64,000 bases of DNA from Fuerstiella marisgermanici (GTDB taxonomy: Bacteria > Planctomycetota > Planctomycetia > Planctomycetales > Planctomycetaceae): positions 4,650,001-4,714,000 of the forward strand of contig NZ_CP017641.1 of NCBI RefSeq assembly GCF_001983935.1. Reading direction: 5' to 3'. The position numbers were made by a program, and so were the translations under genes. Below the pieces are notes generated by a model. That model worked only from the letters and a program-made list of their open reading frames with translations. It was not told the origin of the DNA and did not search any database. Within the stretch, counting starts at the first letter, position 1. Every line of letters starts with the position of its first letter. This document shows, one piece after another, positions 16,897-25,782 of the stretch.

Positions 16897-17778
16897 TCAA
16901 CCCAGATTCACTTTGTCACCGTCGATGTTGAAGGATTCTTCAGAACTGAAATAGGCTCGCTTCGATCGAAAATGACTCAACCCGGAAACGTACGTCCGTA
17001 GTCGCCCGGTCTGCTGCTGAAGCACGTCCACCACTGTCTGATAGACGCTTCCCGATCGCTCGACCCTTGTGTTTGCTGCAGTTTCCAGATGTTCTGCTTC
17101 GACGTGCACCTGTCCTGCGTTGACCGAAACATCGTTGGAATTCAGCCGCATGGTCGGTGAATTCAGTTCTGTTTCTTTGGCCACCAAATCGAACTTTGCC
17201 CCGCCCGTGTGCAACCGGTCTTCCAGCATCCGGAACCAGCTCTTCGCTTTTCCGACCGCGGTAACCACTGCCATGGACAGTCGACGCCGCGCCTTGATCT
17301 CAACTGCACTTCCTGCGATTCGAACAGTCCCGGCTGCATTCAGGGACAGGTCGCCTTTCGCCGTCATCAATTCCAGTGATCCCTGAGGTACGGCCACTCG
17401 CGTGACCTGTTTTTCAGGATCGTACTCAAACATCAATTCGTCGTTGCGTGTCAGGACGCGAACAACTTCGCGGCCACTTTGATCTTTGCAACATTCTGCG
17501 TACGTTCCGCTCGCCGACGTAAGTCGATCTGCCGCTGGTGGCGTCAGGCAGCCGATAACGTAGGCTTCGGTCGAGCCTGCACCGGCAATCAAAACCTGGT
17601 CTCCAACACAGGGTCGCGACAACGGCCCCGTGGCCAGTCTGGCCCAGAAGTCAGGTTCGTCCCACTGTCCTGGTGCGGAGACCCGAACAAACTGTCCACG
17701 ATCTTCGGTCTCAAGAACTTCCGCTGTCACAAATGCTGGAGCGGCCGTGTTGGTGGGAGAAAAATCTGCAATCGTCAT
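16897..17778 (-). CDS. DUF3540 family protein, vgrG-associated
   Basis: 293 residues, start ATG at 17778. The N-terminal half has an OB-like beta region (GQFVRVSAPGQWDEPDFWAR, GDQVLIAGAGSTEAYVIGCL) as in DUF3540 proteins found beside VgrG, DUF2169 and DUF4150 genes. The C-terminal half is beta-strand rich and repetitive (MRLNSNDVSVNAGQVHVEAE), like a phage-spike or VgrG needle. It probably belongs to the delivery apparatus or cargo loading. The family function is unknown. Confidence 0.8.
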   Translation of the reverse strand: MTIADFSPTNTAAPAFVTAEVLETEDRGQFVRVSAPGQWDEPDFWARLATGPLSRPCVGDQVLIAGAGSTEAYVIGCLTPPAADRLTSASGTYAECCKDQSGREVVRVLTRNDELMFEYDPEKQVTRVAVPQGSLELMTAKGDLSLNAAGTVRIAGSAVEIKARRRLSMAVVTAVGKAKSWFRMLEDRLHTGGAKFDLVAKETELNSPTMRLNSNDVSVNAGQVHVEAEHLETAANTRVERSGSVYQTVVDVLQQQTGRLRTYVSGLSHFRSKRAYFSSEESFNIDGDKVNLG

Positions 17779-17825
17779 AGTCTGATCTTGTGAATGATGT
17801 TTTCCGGCGAATACGTGTGTGAGCC

Positions 17826-19736
17826 CTATGGTGCTTCGACGGTACGCTGAGGCACTTCCGGGGGGAGCCAGTTCTCAGCCTGCTCACGATCTTTGTCCGT
17901 CTCGCGAATTCCATCTCGCCGAGCGTCCTTCCAGTCCGTTTTTTCATCCACGATGCCGTGGACGTTTGCGTCACGCAGGTCTGCGGCCTTTAACACGGCC
18001 TCATTGAAATCGGCATGCGAGCAATCCGCGTAGCGTAACTTCGCGTTTGAAAAACTCGTTCCGGAACAGGTTGCGCCGACAAGCCGACTGCGTTCCATCA
18101 AGGCATCGTCAAAGCACGCGGACGTCATGTCGGCGTCATCAAACTGGCAACACGTGAGGTTCGCTTCTTGCAAATTGGCCCCCGAAAGCTGACATCGCTG
18201 AAAGTGTGCCATCGTGCAGTCCGCCTGCTTGAAGGACGCGTTTCGCAGATCGGATTCGGTAAACAGCACTTGTCGGCATGAAATGCCATCAAGAACAGCG
18301 TGACTTAGATTTGCACCGGTCAAATTGCAGTCCGTGAGTTCACATTCCCGCAGATCCTGGCTTTCAAAGTTGGTTTCAAGAAGCATGCTTAGAAGTAATC
18401 GCGTGTTACGAAACCGGGCTTTTGAGAAGTCTACCTTGATGAATTCAGACTGACTGAAGGCCGCCCCACTGAAGTCGGCGTTGGCGACTTCAGCGCCTGA
18501 AAGGTCACAGTGACTTGCGGCAACGGAGCGAAACTTCGCATCACGAAGATTAGCCTTCGTGTAGATGCAACTCGCCAGTTGGCTGTTCGAAAAACTCGCA
18601 GATTGCAGGTCGGCGCTGGAAAAATCGACCATCTTCAAATCGCAGTTTTCAAACCGTGCCCTTCGGAGAATTCCCTTGCTGAAATCCATTGACGCAATGG
18701 AGTGCCCACTAAAATCCGAATCGGTCAGATTACAATTGGCAATTCCAGTCTGTTCAATTCGCGTGTCTTTGAAGTCGACGCCCACGAGTTCGCATCCCGA
18801 AATCCGGCACGTCGTCAGGACAGCTCCATTTAACGCAACTCCATCAAGACAACAGTTCACGAACGCGGTTTTGTCTAATGTGGCGTTCGCAAAATCCAGC
18901 CCCGCAAGATGGCATTCGGTGAACCGGCAACTGAGCGTATTCGTAGAAAAGTTGGCAATCTCTGTCACGTCAATCTTTTCGAACCGGGTGAATTCGAATC
19001 GAGACTCTTTCATACTGGTGGATGTGACGTTGCAGTTCTTGATTGTGGCACCGGGGAAGGCGGAACCATCGAAAGTGGTTTCTGTCAGGTCGGAATCAAC
19101 AAGCTGAATTCCTTCCAGCCACGCATCCGACAGATTGGCTCGCTGGATAAGGCAGTTCCGAAATAAAGGGCCTTTCGCGACGACTTCAGCAAGATTCGCG
19201 TCGCACAACGTTATTCCGCGCAACAGCGCGCCCACCATTTGGGCTCCGCGAAGATTGGCACCATTCAGGCTGCAGACGCCCATGGCGAAATCGGCTGGAT
19301 CAGGTTGCCATTGCGGGTCGTTGACATCAACTTCTGACAGGTCCTTCAGGTAAGTCGCCTCGACTCGAAAGTCCGCGCCATTCAGGATCGCCCCGGTTAG
19401 GTCAACGTTGGAAAGATCACAGTTGGTCAAAATGGCGTCCGTCCAACCAGATCGCGGCAGCCGTGCATTCCTGAGATTAACGTCGCTGAGTGTCGCCTGG
19501 TCCAGAGACGCATCGGACAAGTCGGCACCACTGAGGTCGCAGGCCATGATATTGGCATCTACCAGCTTCGCTCTATGAAACGAAAGGCCGCGCAAATCCA
19601 GTTGAAACAGCGTCACGCCATTGAGTGACTCACCAGCAGCAGCTTTCTGTCGCACTTCGGCCGCGCTTAGCCAACGGCCGTGATTTTGAAAGTCTGCCGG
19701 ATCAACGTCAGGTGGCGAGCTGTTGAAATCCGTCAT
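17826..19736 (-). CDS. Long pentapeptide-repeat protein
   Basis: 636 residues from the ATG at 19736, which overlaps the stop of the FHA fusion by ATGA. After about 40 residues nearly the entire protein is built of A(D/N)Lxx-type repeats (LRGLSFHRAKLVDANI, GADLSDASLDQATLSDV), predicting a right-handed quadrilateral beta-helix more than 500 residues long. Cys occurs often inside repeats (ANCDL, CRFTECHLAGL type). Pentapeptide proteins of this sort accompany DUF2169 genes in VgrG clusters; their task is undetermined. Two long pentapeptide proteins in tandem suggest duplication. Confidence 0.88.
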   Translation of the reverse strand: MTDFNSSPPDVDPADFQNHGRWLSAAEVRQKAAAGESLNGVTLFQLDLRGLSFHRAKLVDANIMACDLSGADLSDASLDQATLSDVNLRNARLPRSGWTDAILTNCDLSNVDLTGAILNGADFRVEATYLKDLSEVDVNDPQWQPDPADFAMGVCSLNGANLRGAQMVGALLRGITLCDANLAEVVAKGPLFRNCLIQRANLSDAWLEGIQLVDSDLTETTFDGSAFPGATIKNCNVTSTSMKESRFEFTRFEKIDVTEIANFSTNTLSCRFTECHLAGLDFANATLDKTAFVNCCLDGVALNGAVLTTCRISGCELVGVDFKDTRIEQTGIANCNLTDSDFSGHSIASMDFSKGILRRARFENCDLKMVDFSSADLQSASFSNSQLASCIYTKANLRDAKFRSVAASHCDLSGAEVANADFSGAAFSQSEFIKVDFSKARFRNTRLLLSMLLETNFESQDLRECELTDCNLTGANLSHAVLDGISCRQVLFTESDLRNASFKQADCTMAHFQRCQLSGANLQEANLTCCQFDDADMTSACFDDALMERSRLVGATCSGTSFSNAKLRYADCSHADFNEAVLKAADLRDANVHGIVDEKTDWKDARRDGIRETDKDREQAENWLPPEVPQRTVEAP

Positions 19737-22700
19737 GATGTCTGCTCCTGAGCCCGCTTGGTCATCTTCCAGTTCACAGCATCCTGAACAGAGTGTTCCC
19801 AAAGCGCGTCGGACACCTCAGCACCGTAGAAACTGGCGCGGCTTAAATTTGCATATCGCAAGTCCACCTGCTGAAGGTTGGCTTCAAACAAATTCGCGTC
19901 TGCCAACAATGCTCGACGCATCACGGATTTCGTCAGCCGCGCGCCGGCGAGATCCGCCGCTGTTAGCCTGGCATCTTTCAACGCCGCTTTTGTGAAGTTG
20001 GCTCGCTGAAGTTTCGCCCAGGTGAAATCGCATGCGGTCAGATTGGCCATTTCCCATATCGAATCCGGTGCAGACGCCTGATGGAACGTGGCCATCACGC
20101 AATCCGATTCGCTCGCACGTATTTTTGTCATGTCCGAATGATCAAACTTCGCGTCCCTCGCCGAAACGGATTGAAGTCTGGCAGACACCAGCGAGCAGGA
20201 GATCAACGAACTTCTGGTCAAACGTGCCGAAGTAAAGTCGGCGTTGTCAAATTTGGAATGGTTAAGGATCGCTCCCGTCAAATCAGCGTCCGCGAAACAC
20301 GCTCGCACTGCATTCGCATTCTGCATAGATGCTGAAGTCAGCCAGACGCCGGCCATGATCGTCCCTGTGGCGTCCGTGTTATCAAGCCTCGCTTTGTGCA
20401 ATACAGCGCCTGAAAAGTCTGCATGCTTCAGGTTGGCACGGGTGAGGTCCGCGTCTGTTAGATCGGCTGCCGCTAAATTTGCCAGGCCAAGATTCGCATC
20501 GTGCAGCGTTGTCCCGACCAGCTTTGCCTTGCGGAGAATGGCCGCACGAAGATTGGCCCCTGTTAGATCGAGTCCCGATAAATCCAGCCCTGCCAGCATC
20601 TGCCCTTCCAGACTTCCGCCGGAAGCATGGTGTGCCTCGACCTTGTCTCTCGTCCAACCAGTTTCCTCCACTTCAGGTACCACCTCCGGCTTGGGCGTTG
20701 GCGGCGGGGGCAAAGGATTCGCTTCTACTCCAGCAGCCACTTGAGCGTCGTGAATGGACTTTTGCAGATTCCAGAATTCCATCGCTGCTTTGTACTCGAA
20801 CCCGGGCGGTATCGTCCCACCGTCTAAGTTCCATTCTTTCGCGAGCCTGACTGTTTCGGCTTCGACTTGCTTGTCGAACTGGTTTGGATCCACGCCGGCC
20901 GCAATCTGTGCATTTCGAATTTCTGCCCGCAACTGCTGGAACTGCTGGTCCACTTCATTGGCCAGTTCCTGTACTGGCGCAGCACCATCCGGGGCCTTTG
21001 ACTCCCGAGATGACTGAGCCAGGTCTTCACCAGATTTCTGTGGCGGAGATTCGAGTGGCGGCACAAACTTCAATTTACGAGCCGCCAGTTCGTTCACCAG
21101 CTTCGCGTGACAATCATTCAACGACAGAGGCGGTTCATCCAGCCGCTCCTGCAACATGAAGAGTTGGCGGACGTCTTCGCATTCCTCAGAAACCACCTGA
21201 GCATTCCCTCGCCAGACGAGAACACACTGGCCAGTGTCGACGTCGATCCACATCGTATCCAGCTTCGTCGGGACTTCACGAAACGCTTCGCCGGCTCGGT
21301 TGATGAAGCACCGAATGCGAATTCCGGGCAGCCGACATCGTAATTCGGAGTGGTCCGGATTCAGGTTCGTCAAAACGACTTCTTCGTCCCCCTGCAAATA
21401 GGGATCGATCTGCAACGCTGTTGTCGCGGCATTGAAATGGTCCCATTGGAAGTCATCGGGATACCACGGCCAGCGAGTCTCCTCCCACTTCTTGTCGTAA
21501 GTGCCAAGCTGTTCGCGCCGGCGGCCGTGCCATTTGCCCTTTGGTCCAAAACCAACCACTTCCAACTGGTCGGCCGGTGTTGTGGGAACGTCGCTTGGGG
21601 CGAGCAGTTGTGGCAAAGGAAGCGGGCTGTCTGCCCGTTTTAGGTTCTTGTCGTAGCATCCAACACCGTGCGGGTTTTCGTCGAAGCCTTCACCGCCAAA
21701 CGCATGCTTGTATCGTAATTCCAGCTTGGAGAACGGAACGGGGTCCGTCATTTTCCATTCACGTTTTTTCAACTGCCAAAAGCGTTCACCGTAAGCAATC
21801 AATTGCTGTTGCAAGTCGCCAACCTGCAATGCGACATTCAACTTTTGTACTTGCTGCCCGTCCGGCGCATGACAGTGTCCGGCCAGCAAGACGTCAGCTT
21901 TGGGTTTATAGAAGGCAAAGTCACTTTCGTAACGCTGAGGCACAGCCGGATCGTCTTCGCCAGGGAAAGGCACATCTCCAGTCGGCAGAGCCTGCTCTTC
22001 TGCCAGTTCCATGACACCGTCGTGGACAAGTTGAAAAGTGGCTTTCACAATCATCGTCAGCGAATGACCGGGAAAGCCTATTCGGCCGACAAGCGGTGCG
22101 AACGAAAAGGGCGTCGCATTGACAATCTGGTATCCCCGAGACTGGAGTCGGGCCTGCTGCCGCAATCCTCGACTTCCCGCGAGATTACCAATCGTCTGCT
22201 GAGCCGTCGGTTTATTTTCGGATTCGTCTGATCTGATCTGCACCAGAACATACGTGCTGCCGCACAGAATTTCGTCCCCGTTGTGCAATAGCTCATTGCT
22301 AAACCGCTGCCCGTTAAGGAACGAGCCATTGGAACTGTTCAGATCGACCGCACGACACTGGCCTTTGGATTGAGAGACTTCAAGATGCCGCCCGGACATA
22401 CCGGAATCATCCGGGATGCAAATGTCCGATCGTTCGGCCACTCGCCCGAGTATCACAGACTCCTCAGCGAGCAGTGTCACAAACAACCAACGATACTGAA
22501 GCTGGCCGGCCGGCGCAGAAATCGTCTGCAGAATTCGTAGTGTGACAGTAGATTGTGGCGGCTGGTCCGTCCGCGCAGGGTCAGCTTCGAGCTGATTGGC
22601 ATCGTCAGGGGCCACGCGTTGGACAACCGAGTCATCAATGTGCTCGACCGAAAATCGTGTTTCCCCAGCAGCAACCTGGTCACCATCATTCAGCTCGGTC

Positions 22701-22957
22701 TCCGTTGCCCGTTGGCCATTGATGAGCGTCCCGTGACTGCTTCCCAGATCGGTCAGCAGACCACCGTCTGCAGAAACCGCGACTCGGAAGTGAGCACGCG
22801 AAAGTGCCGTGTCCGCTTCGATGACGATATCGGCGGCGTGCCAATCGCGTCCTACGACAAGCGACTGTCCAATACGGATCAGGTAAGTCGTCCGCGTCGA
22901 ATCGTGTGCGGCAGATTCGCTATCAGGGCCGGTTTCGATTGTGAGCAGAATTGACAT
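19733..22957 (-). CDS. FHA-FHA-DUF2169-pentapeptide fusion protein
   Basis: 1074 residues from the ATG at 22957. Two FHA domains come first: FHA-1 (about 20-105; LSRAHFRV, LGSSHGTLINGQ) and FHA-2 (about 145-245; MSGRHLEV, LNSSNGSFLNGQ), each keeping the Arg/Ser/Asn residues for phosphothreonine binding. DUF2169 follows (about 270-600; NATPFSFAPLVGR, IVKATFQLVHDG, KADVLLAGHCHAP). A helical Pro-rich linker leads to about 270 residues of pentapeptide repeats (LDLSGLDLTGANLRAAILRK). DUF2169 proteins act as adaptors loading VgrG/PAAR-linked effectors in type VI secretion. The fusion of phosphosensor, adaptor and beta-helix in one chain is unusual. Confidence 0.88.
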   Translation of the reverse strand: MSILLTIETGPDSESAAHDSTRTTYLIRIGQSLVVGRDWHAADIVIEADTALSRAHFRVAVSADGGLLTDLGSSHGTLINGQRATETELNDGDQVAAGETRFSVEHIDDSVVQRVAPDDANQLEADPARTDQPPQSTVTLRILQTISAPAGQLQYRWLFVTLLAEESVILGRVAERSDICIPDDSGMSGRHLEVSQSKGQCRAVDLNSSNGSFLNGQRFSNELLHNGDEILCGSTYVLVQIRSDESENKPTAQQTIGNLAGSRGLRQQARLQSRGYQIVNATPFSFAPLVGRIGFPGHSLTMIVKATFQLVHDGVMELAEEQALPTGDVPFPGEDDPAVPQRYESDFAFYKPKADVLLAGHCHAPDGQQVQKLNVALQVGDLQQQLIAYGERFWQLKKREWKMTDPVPFSKLELRYKHAFGGEGFDENPHGVGCYDKNLKRADSPLPLPQLLAPSDVPTTPADQLEVVGFGPKGKWHGRRREQLGTYDKKWEETRWPWYPDDFQWDHFNAATTALQIDPYLQGDEEVVLTNLNPDHSELRCRLPGIRIRCFINRAGEAFREVPTKLDTMWIDVDTGQCVLVWRGNAQVVSEECEDVRQLFMLQERLDEPPLSLNDCHAKLVNELAARKLKFVPPLESPPQKSGEDLAQSSRESKAPDGAAPVQELANEVDQQFQQLRAEIRNAQIAAGVDPNQFDKQVEAETVRLAKEWNLDGGTIPPGFEYKAAMEFWNLQKSIHDAQVAAGVEANPLPPPPTPKPEVVPEVEETGWTRDKVEAHHASGGSLEGQMLAGLDLSGLDLTGANLRAAILRKAKLVGTTLHDANLGLANLAAADLTDADLTRANLKHADFSGAVLHKARLDNTDATGTIMAGVWLTSASMQNANAVRACFADADLTGAILNHSKFDNADFTSARLTRSSLISCSLVSARLQSVSARDAKFDHSDMTKIRASESDCVMATFHQASAPDSIWEMANLTACDFTWAKLQRANFTKAALKDARLTAADLAGARLTKSVMRRALLADANLFEANLQQVDLRYANLSRASFYGAEVSDALWEHSVQDAVNWKMTKRAQEQTS

Positions 22958-23010
22958 AGGGGACACTCGGTGTTTTGCGGAAGGAAGTGCTACTGAACGC
23001 GGTCGACGCC

Positions 23011-25620
23011 CTACGCGCCAGCTCCTTCCTCCTGAGCCGCAGCAGCAATCTGATCAGCGGCTCGAGCACCTTCTTCAGCGGCAGCATCAGCGGCGGCGTC
23101 TGCCTGCCATGCGGCGATTTGGGCCTGACACTCTGCCAAAGCGGCCGCTGCCGCAGCTGGGTCGCCGAGATCTCTTATATTGGTCGAACTGAATTGACCG
23201 ACAACACTCAAATTGCCACTGACAGTTGCTTCGGGGGACATCACTGCAAAACTTTCTGCGGCAATGTTGTGCATCGTGGTACCTGCCTGATGAATGACCA
23301 TCGCGGATGAGCTTAGAACGGCGCCTCGCGCATTAAGTTGCATTTGCGCAACCGGGACAGCATGAACCGGTTGTTGAATGGCCGTGCATTCCGTCGCATA
23401 TTTTCGCAAAAGCGCATAGGCCGCAATCGATGCCGCTGCACTCGCGGTACCGGTCGCGAGCGCCCCAACTGCATGTCCGTCGAACTCCCCCTTATCGGCT
23501 GCCGTCGCTCCAAGAAACGCGGTTGCACCAGCAGCTGCCGCTCCGATGGACCCCGCAACTCCTAAGCCAAACATGGCCCACCCCATTGAATAGTCGGCTG
23601 ACATAGACGGATCAGCCGGCCCATACGAAAGCGTCAAAGCACTACTGTCAGCCTTCACAACGGAGTTGTTCGTTCCACTACCACCTGCCAGACTGGCTCT
23701 TTCCTTCGAGATAAAATCGGCCCCTTCCTTGAAGGAAATTTGCCCCAGTGAATCCCCGGCATTTACGTATCGCCCTTTGGCGTATGTGAAATCGGCACCG
23801 AAACTAGCACTCCAGGTTCCCCCCGCAAAGACGGAAGTCGACCAGCCGAATTGCAGTCCGTAAGACGCCGCCAGTTCTGCAGACACCGCCGCACCAAGAT
23901 TGATACTGGCACCAAGGCCTAGCGTCACTTCGAAGTTAAGACCAGCCGTCGCTGTCGCACTGGTGCCGACAGTGAGTTCCATCTTGTCCGATGCATTCTG
24001 AATGTCGACCCGTTTCTCGTCAGCATCCAAAATGATTTTATTTCCCACTTCGTCCTGCGCCACGATGGCTCGATTGGGATTGGTGGCAACTCCGTTGTCG
24101 TTCGAATAGCCCGGTGGCTGGTTTTGGCTATTGTAGACTCGGCCCGTGATCAGCGGGCGATCCGGATTCCCTTCCAGAAAACTTACGACCACTTCATGGC
24201 CGACATGCGGGATCATCAGACTCCCATAGCCATTCCCCGCCCAATCCTGCGACACGCGAACCCAACACGAACTGTCAGCGTCATCAGCAACATCCCAGTG
24301 AAACCGGATTTGAACTCTGCCTTTGGCATCGGTGTTCACATCCGCCTTTGATCCGCTGTCTGCACTGTTTTCGATCGCCCCTGCAGCATTAGTCACAATG
24401 GCCGTTTGCGGACCTCGAACAACAGGTCGCGGCGATTGGCGCGGTGGTCGAAAAATTGTTTCGGCCGGCAGGCATTCGAACGACGCGAATACGGCAGTTC
24501 CGGACGGTAGAGTGACACCATCGTCAGGTGCGGATGTGTAGTGAATCCGCCTGACAACCCAGTTCGCGTTTTCTTCAGCAACCGGATGTCCGGTCAGATT
24601 GAACTTCGCCCCCGGCGCAAAAACAATGGAACGGCCATTACCTTCGATGACCTCGTGCAGCCCTTCCTGTTCCTCGATGCGCCGATTTGCGAGATTTTCA
24701 CCGTACTTCAGATCCTCGGACGAACTGCCGGTTCCACCGCTATCTGTAAAGACGCCCGGATATTCGTAAACCTCATGATCATAATGGTGGCCGGGAAAAT
24801 TCAGCGTGCTGGCTCGCGCCAGAGACCGCATGTCGGCGTTGGCGTTTTCGTAATTGAAGTCTCCATGGGCGTAAGATTGAGGTCGAAATTCGCAATCGTG
24901 ACTCCATGCCCCGATATGATCGCCTGTGGTCCCTGTACTCAGGTTTCCAAATGTCAGCGTAGATTGCGCGTTATCGTCATCATGATAAAAATAGTACGGT
25001 GTCGTACTATCAGACAGGTACAGAGTCGCTTCGGATTTGGTGTGCTTAAAAAAGTACGAAATGCCACACTGTTCCATCAGGCGAGCAACGAAGTCATAAT
25101 CTGATTCGTTGTATTGAACGCAGTATTCAAGCGGCGGGTAGACGCCTCTTAATGCAGCTCCCTCCGCATCGCCAAACGAATAGCTGATGCTGTATTCGCC
25201 GAGTACCGTGGAAAGAATGTCGGGAATCGAATCGCCCTGAAAGATTCGGCACTTTCGGTTCTGAGTCAGAAACCAAAGTGGAGGCACAATCGTGGCTGAG
25301 TAGCGACTTTTTGTACTCGTCGAATTGGGATCAAGTAACTCGCCCATATAGCGGAGCCGACTGATCACTCCATGAATGTACCGCTCCTCCCAGACACTCG
25401 AATTCGAAACTCGCGATCGAATCCCAACGCACGCTGCGGTGCCGATCACATCTTTCATCGCCAGCCGCACGTCTGCAGTTCGCAGCGTAAACTCAATCGT
25501 GCAGGAATAGAGTTCCGAGATTCCCTCAGTGGAACTTAGTAACTCAACGTCGACCTCAGCATCGTTTATAAACGCAGCGATTTGCGCGAGATCGTTATCC
25601 TGTAGCTCAACGGTGGCCAT
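23011..25620 (-). CDS. vgrG: VgrG spike protein with ~320-residue C-terminal extension
   Basis: 869 residues from the ATG at 25620. The gp27-like base is present (YSCTIEFTLRTADVRLAMKD, EDLKYGENLANRRIEEQEG), followed by the gp5 OB domain with the classic run KGRVQIRFHWDV, CWVRVSQDWAGNGYG, IPHVGHEVVVSFLEGNPDRP and ITGRVYN. After about residue 550 comes a long extension: Gly/Ala-rich beta region, two hydrophobic stretches (GWAMFGLGVAGSIGAAAAGA; ALATGTASAAASIAAYALL), a beta segment, and an Ala/Glu-rich helical tail. The extension may be an effector domain or a platform for the downstream proteins. It is the first gene of the module. Confidence 0.92.
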   Translation of the reverse strand: MATVELQDNDLAQIAAFINDAEVDVELLSSTEGISELYSCTIEFTLRTADVRLAMKDVIGTAACVGIRSRVSNSSVWEERYIHGVISRLRYMGELLDPNSTSTKSRYSATIVPPLWFLTQNRKCRIFQGDSIPDILSTVLGEYSISYSFGDAEGAALRGVYPPLEYCVQYNESDYDFVARLMEQCGISYFFKHTKSEATLYLSDSTTPYYFYHDDDNAQSTLTFGNLSTGTTGDHIGAWSHDCEFRPQSYAHGDFNYENANADMRSLARASTLNFPGHHYDHEVYEYPGVFTDSGGTGSSSEDLKYGENLANRRIEEQEGLHEVIEGNGRSIVFAPGAKFNLTGHPVAEENANWVVRRIHYTSAPDDGVTLPSGTAVFASFECLPAETIFRPPRQSPRPVVRGPQTAIVTNAAGAIENSADSGSKADVNTDAKGRVQIRFHWDVADDADSSCWVRVSQDWAGNGYGSLMIPHVGHEVVVSFLEGNPDRPLITGRVYNSQNQPPGYSNDNGVATNPNRAIVAQDEVGNKIILDADEKRVDIQNASDKMELTVGTSATATAGLNFEVTLGLGASINLGAAVSAELAASYGLQFGWSTSVFAGGTWSASFGADFTYAKGRYVNAGDSLGQISFKEGADFISKERASLAGGSGTNNSVVKADSSALTLSYGPADPSMSADYSMGWAMFGLGVAGSIGAAAAGATAFLGATAADKGEFDGHAVGALATGTASAAASIAAYALLRKYATECTAIQQPVHAVPVAQMQLNARGAVLSSSAMVIHQAGTTMHNIAAESFAVMSPEATVSGNLSVVGQFSSTNIRDLGDPAAAAAALAECQAQIAAWQADAAADAAAEEGARAADQIAAAAQEEGAGA

Positions 25621-25782
25621 GCGTTGACTTTCAAAAACGTCAAATTGGGACTGGTGGTGCCTCAGTCTAAGTGTGCCGCCGAGTTTTGCCAGCCGACATA
25701 ACCTTCGTGTGGTCAAGCGTTCAGTCACATGCGATGCGTTTAACTCAACACGTCTGCGACACAGGAAGCGAACACCAGTCGC

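Noticed and set aside
16394-25620. Complete type VI secretion gene cluster
   Set aside because: Only spike, tip and adaptor-type genes are seen; no sheath, tube, baseplate, membrane complex or ClpV genes in the window.
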